DNA of 64,000 bases from assembly GCA_024280455.1 (NCBI GenBank), contig JAJRQC010000062.1, positions 41,638 through 105,637 of the forward strand, read 5' to 3'. How positions within the stretch are numbered: position 1 is the first letter of the stretch; each line of letters begins with the position of its first letter. The notes beneath the pieces are model-generated. The model worked only from the letters and a program-made list of their open reading frames with translations. It ran no database searches and was not told where the DNA came from. A program made the translations under genes and the position numbers. This document shows, piece by piece, positions 24,743 to 33,322 of the stretch. The DNA comes from Deltaproteobacteria bacterium (GTDB lineage Bacteria; Desulfobacterota; Desulfobulbia; Desulfobulbales; Desulfobulbaceae).

Positions 24743-25738
24743 ATGCTCATTCCTCTGGAGCAGCCCTACTTGCAAGGACTCAACAGCTATTACCTGCAGA
24801 TTGATAAATTTGTTGAACATCTTCAAGGGGAAATAGGTTCAGGTTGTCTCTATTTCAAATCTTCATCCCAGGAAATTCTTATCTATTTTGATGAGCAGGA
24901 AATTCTGCGCGGGGTGGTCCAGGATAATGGTGCCCATGCCCAGGTGTCTCCGACCCTGGAGCCTGTGTTTGATGCCCTGAATTTTAAAAATTTCCGGGTT
25001 GTAGTCTACCGGCTCGATGCTAATGCAATATTTTTCTGGGGCCAGATGCCTCAATTTCAGCGGGCGAAAAAAGAACTCAATTCCGAAGATATTCAGTTGC
25101 CTGATCTTATCTTCCGGTTAAAGCAAAAGAGTTTTTCCGGCTTTATTCATATTCGCTTTTCAGATGAAAAGGGTAGAGCATTACTTTTTTTTCATAAGGG
25201 ACAACGAGTCGGCGGATCCTACCCCCTGGGGGCAGGAGGGTTGGACTCCTCTGACAGAACGTATAATGATTTGCTTAAGCAGTTGCAGAAAAACAGGGCA
25301 ACATTTGCCATTGGTCATTTTCTTCCGGAGAAGAAGCAGGAAACCGCCAAGGCAGGAACTGGCTCAGCAGGGGAACCTTCCGGTGAAACGATGTTGTTTT
25401 CCAACCTCGACATCGCGTTAGAGGAGTTTCTCGGCCACTTTGTCACATTGCTTTATAGAAAAAAGAAAACAGACCCGGTTATCTTGTTAAAGCAACAATT
25501 TGTTGAAAAGATGGATGAGTATCCCTTTCTTGATCCGTTTAAGGCCATGTTCGACTATACCGACGGTCAGGTTGGTTTTTCCGATGATGCCCCCCGTGAA
25601 AAAATAGCTGCCGCCATTGTCGAATGCGTCTGGAATGTGGTCATTGAAAACAGGATGGAAAAGAAGTTCAGGGCGGTCCTGAAAAAATGGGATTACAAAT
25701 CAGCCCTGGAAGAACGTGGTATCGTCGTGGAGCGCTAG
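24743..25738 (+). CDS. PATAN/DUF4388-like cytoplasmic protein
   Basis: 331 residues with no signal peptide or membrane helix. The middle (about 115-165) reads DLIFRLKQKSFSGFIHIRFS and ALLFFHKGQRVGG, matching the fsGxL...f.dG.lv pattern of PATAN (DUF4388) domains, which are frequent in delta-proteobacterial signalling. The N-terminal part has a similar but weaker repeat (GCLYFKSSSQEILIYFDEQ). A C-terminal helical region follows. Only the PATAN resemblance is claimed. AGGAGC precedes ATG 24743. The stop codon TAG lies inside the left arm of the palindrome starting at 25734. Confidence 0.6.
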   Translation: MLIPLEQPYLQGLNSYYLQIDKFVEHLQGEIGSGCLYFKSSSQEILIYFDEQEILRGVVQDNGAHAQVSPTLEPVFDALNFKNFRVVVYRLDANAIFFWGQMPQFQRAKKELNSEDIQLPDLIFRLKQKSFSGFIHIRFSDEKGRALLFFHKGQRVGGSYPLGAGGLDSSDRTYNDLLKQLQKNRATFAIGHFLPEKKQETAKAGTGSAGEPSGETMLFSNLDIALEEFLGHFVTLLYRKKKTDPVILLKQQFVEKMDEYPFLDPFKAMFDYTDGQVGFSDDAPREKIAAAIVECVWNVVIENRMEKKFRAVLKKWDYKSALEERGIVVER

Positions 25739-25917
25739 CCCGGATATTTCACAAGCGATCTGCTGCAAGGATTGAAAGCACCATGCCTGCTGTGTCACAT
25801 CTTCAAAAAGTATCCTCGAAATATTTCAATATGTCTGCGGGCTTTTTGAAGCTGTTCCGTGCATCCACGACCCTTTCAACCCTTTCGCGACGATCTTTCT
25901 GAAATATCCGGGCTAGC
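25734..25917. repeat. 184-bp palindromic element with perfect 18-bp terminal inverted repeats
   Basis: GCTAGCCCGGATATTTCA (25734-25751) is exactly complementary to TGAAATATCCGGGCTAGC (25900-25917). Dyad symmetry continues inwards, with matched TTGAAAG and CTTCAAAAAG blocks, so the whole element could fold into one long imperfect hairpin. It carries no ORF, lies at a convergent gene junction and supplies the stop codon of the upstream gene. It looks like a MITE-type element; the parent transposase is unknown. Confidence 0.85.
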
Positions 25918-25956
25918 CACAGTCTTCACTTATGGAAACAAGAGCCATTCTTTTTT

Positions 25957-27051
25957 CTATTCTTCTCCCCGGTTTTTACCTGCCAGCTGCCCGCAGGCGG
26001 CCGAGATATCCGCACCTCTGCTTTGACGGATAAAGGCCGTAAAGCCGTTATTCCTGAGAATTTTCTGAAAGGCAAGTACCCTGGGCCTTCCGGGGCTCCT
26101 GTAGACGGAGCCTTCGGCCTCATTCATGGAGAGCAGATTTATCTTACAGGGGATATCCCGTAACAGGCCGACCAACTGCATGGCCTGAGTATCACTGTCG
26201 TTAATCCCCTCAAGCATGGTGTATTCAAACATGATGCGCTGTCTTTTCTTATGGGGAAACCGCTTGCAGCCCTCTAATAACTCCGCGATGGGGTAGCGGT
26301 CGTTGACCGGCATAATCCTGCTCCGGATCTCATCATCGGTTGCATGCAGTGAAATGGCCAGATTAACATTTGTCTTTTCGCCAAGGGCAATCATCTGTGG
26401 AACCAGTCCACAGGTAGAAACGGTTATCCGCCTGCTTGAAAAATCAAGTCCTCGCTGCTCAGTAAGGATCGAAATGGTATCAATCAGGTTGTCCAGGTTG
26501 GCCAGTGGTTCACCCATTCCCATGAAGACTATATTTGTTAACCGAGGCTTGTCGGCAGCAATGAGATAGTCGCGTACGGCGCAGACCTGGTTAACGATTT
26601 CAGCTGTGGTTAAGTTTCTGAAAAAGCCCATGGCGCCGGTAAGACAGAACTTGCATCCCATAGCGCAGCCGACCTGTGAAGAAACGCAGAGCGTGCTGCG
26701 TTCCTCTTCGGGAATCATAACCGACTCTATCATCTTTCCATCCTTGAGGAAAAAACCGAACTTAACCGTACCGTCCAGAGAAGTTTCAGTGACCGGATTC
26801 TCAAATCGGCTGATATATGCGTGATCAGGCAGGAGGGCACGAAAGTCCTTGGCCAGATCGGTCATCTCGTCAAACCCTGTAATTCCAGACCGGTAGATCC
26901 AGGCCAGGAGCTGGCGTCCCCGGAAAGAAGGCTGGCCCAGTGACTCCGTAAAGGGTATCAGCTGCTCCTGGGTGAGATTTTTCAGGTCGGTTTTTATTTT
27001 TTTTGTTTCTTTTGTTTTCATTATACAGGTCGTTCTTTGGCTGTGGATCAC
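25957..27051 (-). CDS. rlmN: 23S rRNA (A2503-C2)/tRNA (A37-C2) methyltransferase RlmN
   Basis: Radical SAM methyltransferase of about 364 residues that modifies A2503 of 23S rRNA and A37 of some tRNAs. The cluster motif is CAMGCKFC, within STLCVSSQVGCAMGCKFCLT. FMGMGEPLAN, VSTCGLVP, LAISLHA and the C-terminal catalytic cysteine in ISAACGQLAG are all present. The frame opens at GTG 27051, overlapping the stop of the upstream radical SAM gene. An internal ATG at 27021 gives the more usual length; neither has a strong ribosome site. Confidence 0.95.
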   Translation of the reverse strand: MIHSQRTTCIMKTKETKKIKTDLKNLTQEQLIPFTESLGQPSFRGRQLLAWIYRSGITGFDEMTDLAKDFRALLPDHAYISRFENPVTETSLDGTVKFGFFLKDGKMIESVMIPEEERSTLCVSSQVGCAMGCKFCLTGAMGFFRNLTTAEIVNQVCAVRDYLIAADKPRLTNIVFMGMGEPLANLDNLIDTISILTEQRGLDFSSRRITVSTCGLVPQMIALGEKTNVNLAISLHATDDEIRSRIMPVNDRYPIAELLEGCKRFPHKKRQRIMFEYTMLEGINDSDTQAMQLVGLLRDIPCKINLLSMNEAEGSVYRSPGRPRVLAFQKILRNNGFTAFIRQSRGADISAACGQLAGKNRGEE

Positions 27052-27917
27052 AGCGCGCGCTGATTTTCAGTTTTAAGGAGCATCTCACCGGAGCAGGCCC
27101 GGTCAATGATGGCGAGGAATTTGTTTTTATCTCTTGGCAGCCGACCGTCAAGGGAGAAATAATTTGAGGCATGATTTGCCTGAAATTGCGCCCGTATCCC
27201 TTCAAGGCCGGCAACCAGAGTTCGGAGTTCTGTAAAGAGTTCCTTTTGGTCGGGCATGATGAAACCGCCGCTTTGCTGCCGGGCGGCCAGCTCCGTGTTG
27301 TTTAAAATCATTAAGGTGAGTATCGCAATCTGTGAGGGCTGCATTGCGCAGAGAAGTTCGGCAGTAGCAGCCGCATGGGCAAGCGAATGTTGTCTGCCGC
27401 CCAGGCCAAGCAGACAGGTGACCGACAAAAAAATTCCTGCCCTGCGAACGCGTTGCCCCGCCTTGATCATCTCTGCTGCATTTGCACCTTTTTTTACGGC
27501 GGCAAGGGTTGGATCATGACCGCTTTCAAGCCCCATGTAGATCCGGCCAAGCCCGAGTTCTTTTAATTGGGCAAGCTGCTCGGTCGTTCTGGCCAGAATG
27601 TCACGGCAGTTTGCATACAGGCTGATTCGACGCATCCAGGGCAACTGCTGTCGAATCGCTTTAAACAACAGCACCATCCGCTGGTGCGGAATCACCAGAG
27701 CATCGCCATCGGCAAGAAAAACCGTTCTCTGCCGCCTGCAATACTGTGCCGCAAATTCAAGATCCTGTTCAATCTCAGCCTGCTTTTTTATTCTGAACTG
27801 CTTGTCCCGATAGGCACCGCAGAACGTGCACCGATTATGGGAACAGCCGACGGTGACCTGGAGAATAATCGAATTCCACTCACTTGGCGGCCGGATAACA
27901 GTTCCTTCGTATTGCAT
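27048..27917 (-). CDS. Radical SAM protein with CX4CX2C motif
   Basis: 289 residues. The cluster motif is GCSHNRCTFCGAY, with four rather than three residues between the first two cysteines. YANCRDIL, GLGRIYMGLESGHD and CLLGLGGRQHS follow, as in the Elp3/HemN-type superfamily; there is no B12-binding or TRAM domain. The substrate is unknown. It overlaps rlmN by four bases and the two form an operon. No ribosome site is seen before ATG 27917. Confidence 0.8.
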   Translation of the reverse strand: MQYEGTVIRPPSEWNSIILQVTVGCSHNRCTFCGAYRDKQFRIKKQAEIEQDLEFAAQYCRRQRTVFLADGDALVIPHQRMVLLFKAIRQQLPWMRRISLYANCRDILARTTEQLAQLKELGLGRIYMGLESGHDPTLAAVKKGANAAEMIKAGQRVRRAGIFLSVTCLLGLGGRQHSLAHAAATAELLCAMQPSQIAILTLMILNNTELAARQQSGGFIMPDQKELFTELRTLVAGLEGIRAQFQANHASNYFSLDGRLPRDKNKFLAIIDRACSGEMLLKTENQRAL

Positions 27918-28231
27918 ATTTTTTCTATTTTATTTATTAAACCTCGGGCTCTGCCCGAGTGACCCTAAAAGGTTCCACCGATTCGGGGTAATATACGTTG
28001 AAATTCCATATAGCGTTTATTTAGGGAATGAGTCTGAACCGCATCTCTGGATCGAAGTCAGCGCTTAACTTCTGCTAAAAGACTGCGGGAATGACGTAAC
28101 GTTTGTAGCCGTGGCCGTCATGCCCGAGTGTTTTTGTCGGGCATCCAGAAGACTTGGCTTGGCCAGGCTGGTCGGCTCATCTCTTTCATACGGGTCGATT
28201 TACAATCCGACCCGCATGGTCGAATTGTATC
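27918..28231. other. Intergenic region with dispersed-repeat remnants
   Basis: No gene. At 28080-28165 CGGGAATGACG and CCGTCATGCCCGAGTG...TCGGGCATCCAG form an inverted arrangement like the frequent 'GTCATTCCCG...GAATCCAG' intergenic repeats of Desulfobacterota. A CGGGTCG/CGACCCG hairpin at about 28193-28215, without a T-tract, sits just after the serC stop and may help end that transcript. Confidence 0.5.
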
Positions 28232-29314
28232 TCAGCCGTTTTTTTCGGCAAAATCCGCCATAAAGTCGACCAGCTTTTGCACTCCTTCCTCGGGAAAGGC
28301 ATTGTAGATCGAGGCCCGGCAACCGCCGATGGATCGATGTCCTTTCAGGCCGTCAAAACCAACCGCAGCCGCCTCGGAAATAAACCGTGCTTCCAGCTCC
28401 GGGGTCGGCAGGTTAAAGGATATGTTCATCAGCGAACGCGACGCCTTTTCCGCATGACCACGATAAAAATCGGTGCCATCAATGGCATCATACAGGATGC
28501 CGGCTTTACGCTGATTGATCTTTTCCATGGCCGCAACACCGCCCTGCTCTTTGAGCCAGTTCATGACCCGGCCCACACAGTAGATCGAAAAACAGGGTGG
28601 GGTGTTGAACATGGAATCCTTATCGGCATGGGTCTTGTACCGGAGCATGGTGGGAACGGTCTCGGCATTACAATCCAGAAGATCATCTCTGAGGATCACC
28701 ACGGTCACGCCGGCCGGCCCCATATTTTTCTGGGCCCCTGCAAATATAATCCCGAACCTGCTCACGTCTACAGGTCTCGACAGGATATCGGACGACATAT
28801 CGGCCACCAGCATTGTGTCTGATTTCGGCATGTCGGCAAACTGAGTCCCGTAAATGGTGTTGTTGGTGACAAAGTATAAATATTCACTTTCCGTAGCAAC
28901 CGAATAATCATCATCAGTCGGCACCCTGTTGTAGGTGCTCTCTTCACTGGAATAGGCGACCTTGATATCGCCAAAGAGTTTTGCCTCTTTGATGGCTTTT
29001 TTAGACCAGGCTCCGGTATTCAGATAGGTCGCCTTTTTACCGGTTCCCAGAAGATTCATCGGGACCATATAAAACTGCGAAGAGGCCCCGCCCTGAAGAA
29101 AAAGAACCTTGTAGTTGTCAGGAACCTGAAGAAGTTCTCGAATCAATCCTTCAGTCTCTTCGGCAACTGCCATAAATTCCTTAGATCGATGGCTGAGTTC
29201 AATCAGCCCTATTCCCTTGTCGTGAAAGTTGACAATATCTGTTGCGGCCTCCTGCAGCACGGAAGGGGGCAGGGTAGCGGGACCGGGGCTGAAATTATAA
29301 ATTCTTTCGGACAT
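28232..29314 (-). CDS. serC: Phosphoserine aminotransferase
   Basis: PLP enzyme of 360 residues that converts 3-phosphohydroxypyruvate and glutamate to phosphoserine; it serves serine and pyridoxal phosphate synthesis. It begins RIYNFSPGPATLPPSVL. GIGLIELSHRSKEF, LFLQGGASSQFYMVP, AGAQKNMGPAGVTVVI (PLP lysine) and a C-terminal GHRSIGGCRASIYNA are diagnostic. ATG 29314 follows AAGGAG; the open frame to 29452 continues into a dispersed repeat and is not used. Confidence 0.96.
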   Translation of the reverse strand: MSERIYNFSPGPATLPPSVLQEAATDIVNFHDKGIGLIELSHRSKEFMAVAEETEGLIRELLQVPDNYKVLFLQGGASSQFYMVPMNLLGTGKKATYLNTGAWSKKAIKEAKLFGDIKVAYSSEESTYNRVPTDDDYSVATESEYLYFVTNNTIYGTQFADMPKSDTMLVADMSSDILSRPVDVSRFGIIFAGAQKNMGPAGVTVVILRDDLLDCNAETVPTMLRYKTHADKDSMFNTPPCFSIYCVGRVMNWLKEQGGVAAMEKINQRKAGILYDAIDGTDFYRGHAEKASRSLMNISFNLPTPELEARFISEAAAVGFDGLKGHRSIGGCRASIYNAFPEEGVQKLVDFMADFAEKNG

Positions 29315-29349
29315 GTTTTTCTCCTTGTCTTTGGACTCGCTTAAAAAGC

Positions 29350-29478
29350 GATGGACTCGTAAAAAGTCAAAATCGATACTTGCACAGTACGGAATTACAA
29401 GATGATACGACCTCTCCGCCGTCGGTTTCGTGGCTTTTCGAAGTCTCGCCACACTCGCTATCTACGACACCGACAAAA
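29350..29478 (+). repeat. Dispersed ~125-bp repeat, copy upstream of serC
   Basis: Begins GATGGACTCGTAAAAAGTC and ends CTACGACACCGACAAAA. Its GATGGACTCG end lies 35 bp upstream of the minus-strand serC start. The internal CCGTCGGTTTCGTGGCTTTT and GAAGTCTCGCCACACTCGC blocks are identical to the copy at 30010. Confidence 0.9.
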
Positions 29479-29544
29479 ATAACTTCAATTTCATATGGAT
29501 CGACTCGTATTGCCGAGCCGATTCTCAAACGAGAAGCATTTTCT

Positions 29545-30009
29545 TTAGCGGGGTTCAATCTGTCGCAAGGCCTCATAAAGGACAATCCCGGCGCTCATGG
29601 CAAGGTTGAGGCTGCGAATGTTTGAATTTTGCATCGGAATGGTATAACAGCGCTCCTGATACAGCGCAAGAATTTCTTCGGGCAGTCCCTTGGTCTCTCT
29701 GCCAAAAATAAGAAGACTCTCGGAGTGAAAAGGAGCTGCTGTATAAGAACGTTTTGTTTTTGTGGTAAAAAAAAACAGATTTTTTTCATCGTGGTGTTCG
29801 AGAAATTGCTCAAGGTTCTGCCAGTGATTTATACACACGTGCTGCCAGTAGTCAAGCCCGGCTCGTTTAAGATGTTTATCATCCGTGCTGAAGCCAAGTG
29901 GATGGATTAAATCAAGGACCGTATTGGTGGCGCCGCACAGGCGGGCAATAGATCCGGTGTTCGGCGGTATTTCAGGTTCAACCAATACAATATGTAGAGT
30001 ATGATTCAT
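29545..30009 (-). CDS. trmL: tRNA (cytidine(34)-2'-O)-methyltransferase
   Basis: SPOUT-family methyltransferase of 154 residues that modifies the wobble base of two tRNA-Leu isoacceptors. Motifs present are EPEIPPNTGSIARLC, LLIFGRETKGLPEE, and IPMQNSNIRSLNLAMS, which forms the knot SAM site. ATG 30009 (MNHTLHIV) is the real start. The open frame extends 11 more codons, but these come from the dispersed repeat that abuts the start codon, so the usual ribosome-binding region is repeat DNA. Confidence 0.95.
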   Translation of the reverse strand: MNHTLHIVLVEPEIPPNTGSIARLCGATNTVLDLIHPLGFSTDDKHLKRAGLDYWQHVCINHWQNLEQFLEHHDEKNLFFFTTKTKRSYTAAPFHSESLLIFGRETKGLPEEILALYQERCYTIPMQNSNIRSLNLAMSAGIVLYEALRQIEPR

Positions 30010-30134
30010 GATGGACTCGTAAAAAGGCAAAAACGCCATTTGCACTGCACGGAATTACAAGAAGTTAAACCTTTCCGCCGTCGGTTTCGTGGCTTTTCGA
30101 AGTCTCGCCACACTCGCTATCTACGACACCGACA
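30010..30134 (+). repeat. Dispersed ~125-bp repeat, copy abutting the trmL start codon
   Basis: Begins GATGGACTCGTAAAAAGGC and ends CTACGACACCGACA. It touches the trmL ATG. ATTCATG occurs on both sides (30004-30010 and 30134-30140), a possible 7-bp target duplication. It shares most of its length with the element at 29350, only about 660 bp away. Confidence 0.9.
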
Positions 30135-30275
30135 TTCATGGAGTTTTAAAATTTGTCGTATTAAGTTAAAGAAAGGTTCTCAATAAAGGTTGAATTGAGT
30201 TGCAAATTTAGAAATACGTTTTACATTCAACCTTTCAGCTTTACTACTTCGATTTACCATGTAAGGCAAATAGTA

Positions 30276-30376
30276 ACTATTCTGGAGCACCTCATCTTCG
30301 TCCATTTAGGCCTGCTCGAGTACACAAGTACGCTTTGCAGTCCTAAATGAACAAATCTAAGGCACTCCAGAACAGT
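30276..30376. repeat. 101-bp near-palindrome upstream of lysC
   Basis: ACTATTCTGGAG at the left end pairs with CTCCAGAACAGT at the right end. The dyad continues inwards through TCCATTTAGGCCTGC and TGCAGTCCTAAATGA to a centre near 30326. It could extrude as a long hairpin. It contains no ORF and ends 100 bp before lysC. It is a dispersed palindromic element or a leader structure; nothing in it resembles a lysine riboswitch. Confidence 0.8.
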
Positions 30377-30476
30377 CACAGGTCAGAGTTGAGGGTGATT
30401 TGTTGCCCCACCTGAACAGTTACAACAAATAGACAACAGTTTTCTCTGAATTTTAGAATCATCCGGTATTGGAAAA

Positions 30477-31715
30477 ATGGCGCTTATTGTGCAAAAATTT
30501 GGTGGCACCTCAGTTGGTTCCACAGAAAAAATCAAGGCGGTTGCCCGACGAGTCACCGCCTATCAACAACAGGGCAACCAGGTGATTGTCGTTCTTTCGG
30601 CCATGTCGGGAGAAACCGACCGCTTAACCGGCTTTGCCCAGGATATACAGGAAATCCCCAACCGCCGGGAAATGGACATGCTGCTGTCGACCGGCGAACA
30701 GGTCACCATTGCTCTCTTTGCCATGGCTGTCAAAGAGGGCGGATCCGATGCCGTTTCTCTGCTTGGCGATCAGGTTGCAATCCGCACCGATGACATGCAT
30801 ACCAGGGCCAGGATCAAGAATATTGACACCAGACTGATTCAAAAGCATCTGGATGCAGGTAAGATCGTCACCATTGCCGGTTTCCAGGGGGTCACTGAAG
30901 AGGGAGACATAACAACGCTTGGTCGAGGCGGATCGGACACCACCGCAGTTGCGCTTGCAGCTGCTTTAAAAGCTGATGCCTGTGAAATTTTCACAGATGT
31001 TGACGGTGTATACACTACGGATCCTAACATCTGCACAAAGGCTCGGAAAATTGACCGGATCAGTTATGATGAAATGCTCGAACTTGCAAGCCTTGGTGCC
31101 AAAGTTCTGGACATCAGGTCTGTTGGTCTGGCCAAACGGTATAACGTGCCTTTACATGTTCGGTCAACTTTTTCTGAAAACGAGGGAACCTGGGTTGTTG
31201 AGGAGGATAAGATAATGGAATCCATGCTGGTCTCCGGTGTGACGTATAATAAAAATGAAGCGAGAATAACCATTAAACATGTTCCGGATCAGCCTGGAAT
31301 TGCGGCAAAAATCTTTCTCCCCATTTCCGATGCCGGAATCATGGTTGATATGATTATTCAGAATACCCGCGACTCGCACCTGACCGATATGACCTTTACG
31401 GTCATGCGCAGTGATTATGCCCGGGCAATTGAGCTGTTGAAAGAAGTTGCCGATGAAATCGGCGCTGAATCCGTAAGTGGAGATAAGAATATTGCCAAGA
31501 TCTCCGTTGTCGGCGTCGGCATGCGCAACCATTCAGGTATTGCATCAACCATGTTTCAGATCCTTGCAAAAGAAGGGATAAACATGGAGATGGTCTCCAC
31601 CTCTGAAATCAAGGTTTCCTGCGTTATTGCAGAGAAATACACCGAACTTGCCGTACGGGCCCTGCATGATGCCTTTGCCTTGGACAAAGAGAACATGCCG
31701 GCAGAAGAAGAGTAA
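30477..31715 (+). CDS. lysC: Aspartate kinase
   Basis: 412 residues. It catalyses the first step of the aspartate pathway to lysine, threonine and methionine. The kinase domain has [11 protein letters not shown] and [18 protein letters not shown] with [13 protein letters not shown]; two C-terminal ACT domains (about 265-400) mediate feedback. The C-terminal [20 protein letters not shown] matches the standard form. ATG 30477 has only a weak GGA upstream. It is followed five bases later by cimA, so precursor supply for both aspartate-family amino acids and isoleucine appears to be co-regulated. Confidence 0.96.
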   Translation: MALIVQKFGGTSVGSTEKIKAVARRVTAYQQQGNQVIVVLSAMSGETDRLTGFAQDIQEIPNRREMDMLLSTGEQVTIALFAMAVKEGGSDAVSLLGDQVAIRTDDMHTRARIKNIDTRLIQKHLDAGKIVTIAGFQGVTEEGDITTLGRGGSDTTAVALAAALKADACEIFTDVDGVYTTDPNICTKARKIDRISYDEMLELASLGAKVLDIRSVGLAKRYNVPLHVRSTFSENEGTWVVEEDKIMESMLVSGVTYNKNEARITIKHVPDQPGIAAKIFLPISDAGIMVDMIIQNTRDSHLTDMTFTVMRSDYARAIELLKEVADEIGAESVSGDKNIAKISVVGVGMRNHSGIASTMFQILAKEGINMEMVSTSEIKVSCVIAEKYTELAVRALHDAFALDKENMPAEEE

Positions 31716-31720
31716 GAAAG

Positions 31721-33319
31721 ATGGCACAAACCATAGAACTCTACGATACAACCCTGCGGGATGGCACCCAGGCTGAGAACTTCAACCTTTCCGTGGATGA
31801 CAAGGTACGCGTCAGCAGGCAACTTGACAAGCTTGGGATTGACTTTATTGAAGGCGGCTGGCCCGGCTCCAACCCGATGGCGGTTGACTATTTTAAAGCC
31901 ATGCAGGATGTCGAGCTCAAACATGCGAAGTTGACGGCATTCGGCTCGACCAGACATTTTAAAAATCCTCCCGGCAAGGATGCCAATCTGCAGGCATTGC
32001 TTGCCGCCAAAACTCCGGCCATCACCATTTTTGGTAAGAGCTGGGACATTCATGTCCATGATGCCCTCCAGATCGAACTGGAAGACAACCTTCTGATCAT
32101 TGAGGATTCGCTGGCTTTTCTCAGGCCCAATGTGCAGCATTTGATTTATGATGCCGAGCATTTTTTTGACGGCTTTAAAAATAACCGGGACTACTGCCTG
32201 GCAACTCTTGGCAAGGCGGTGGCAGGCGGTGCCGAGACCCTGGTTCTCTGCGACACCAACGGCGGTACTTTACCCCATGAAATTCCACCGATCATGGAAC
32301 GGGTCAAGCAGTACCTCCAGGAAATCGGCAGTGATGCCCGACTCGGTATCCATCCGCATAATGACTCTGACACGGCCGTTGCCAACGCCCTGATGGGGGT
32401 TTCCCTTGGCGCGACCCAGGTCCAGGGAACTATCAACGGGTACGGAGAACGGTGCGGAAACGGCAACTTGATCTCGGTTATCCCTGCACTTGTGTTCAAG
32501 ATGGGCCTTGAGTGCCAGGTCGGTAAGAATATTGACCAGCTCTATTCAACCTCCCGTCTGGTCGATGAATTAGCCAATCTGCCGCACAACCGCTATCAAC
32601 CCTATGTCGGCGAATCAGCCTTTGCTCACAAAGGCGGCATTCACGTCAGTGCAGTGCAGCGTAACCCGTTGACCTATGAGCATATCGAGCCGGAGAAAGT
32701 GGGCAATATCAGAAGAGTTCTGATTTCCGATCAGGCCGGCCGTTCAAACGTTCTGCACAAGGCCAAAAAATACGGCCTGACCCTGGATTCCAACGATCCG
32801 CTCATGTCCTCCATAATCAACGAGCTTAAGGAACTGGAAAACAAGGGGTACCAGTACGAGGCGGCTGAGGCCAGCTTTGAACTGTTGATGCGTAGAGCCC
32901 TCGGCCTGCAGCGTACGTTTTTCAAGCTGGAAGGATTCCGGGTTATGAATCATAAGTATCGCATGGACAAAACCCCCTTTACCGAGGCGACCATCCGGCT
33001 GTATGTCGGTGGAAACGAGGTCCATACTGCCTCCATGGGCGATGGTCCGGTTAACGCGTTGGACAAGGCATTGCGCAAAGCCCTTACCCGGTTTTATCCC
33101 AACCTGGAAGACATGGAGCTGATCGACTATAAGGTTCGGGTACTGTCCGGTGAATCAGGTACCGGGGCCCAGGTTCGGGTCCTGGTTGAGAGTAAGGACC
33201 GGGAACACCGATGGGGAACAGTCGGGGTGTCGGTCAATATTATCGAGGCCAGCTGGCAGGCATTGGTTGACTCCATCAACTATAAGTTGATGAATGATGA
33301 AAAATCAAAAGCCGTGTAA
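31721..33319 (+). CDS. cimA: (R)-Citramalate synthase
   Basis: 532-residue enzyme condensing pyruvate and acetyl-CoA to citramalate, the threonine-independent entry to isoleucine. The N-terminal DRE-TIM barrel has LYDTTLRDGTQAENFNLS and IDFIEGGWPGSNP; LVLCDTNGGTLPHE and GIHPHNDSDTAVANAL carry metal ligands. The C-terminal regulatory domain (about 400-530) is complete. The LRDGTQ/EGGWPGSNP forms are those of CimA rather than isopropylmalate synthase. It lies directly behind lysC; leuCD, needed for the next steps, is at 58.2 kb. Confidence 0.94.
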   Translation: MAQTIELYDTTLRDGTQAENFNLSVDDKVRVSRQLDKLGIDFIEGGWPGSNPMAVDYFKAMQDVELKHAKLTAFGSTRHFKNPPGKDANLQALLAAKTPAITIFGKSWDIHVHDALQIELEDNLLIIEDSLAFLRPNVQHLIYDAEHFFDGFKNNRDYCLATLGKAVAGGAETLVLCDTNGGTLPHEIPPIMERVKQYLQEIGSDARLGIHPHNDSDTAVANALMGVSLGATQVQGTINGYGERCGNGNLISVIPALVFKMGLECQVGKNIDQLYSTSRLVDELANLPHNRYQPYVGESAFAHKGGIHVSAVQRNPLTYEHIEPEKVGNIRRVLISDQAGRSNVLHKAKKYGLTLDSNDPLMSSIINELKELENKGYQYEAAEASFELLMRRALGLQRTFFKLEGFRVMNHKYRMDKTPFTEATIRLYVGGNEVHTASMGDGPVNALDKALRKALTRFYPNLEDMELIDYKVRVLSGESGTGAQVRVLVESKDREHRWGTVGVSVNIIEASWQALVDSINYKLMNDEKSKAV

Positions 33320-33322
33320 GCA

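Noticed and set aside
30135..30476. Lysine riboswitch upstream of lysC
   Set aside because: The region is dominated by a two-arm palindrome; the multi-helix lysine aptamer pattern was not found by eye.
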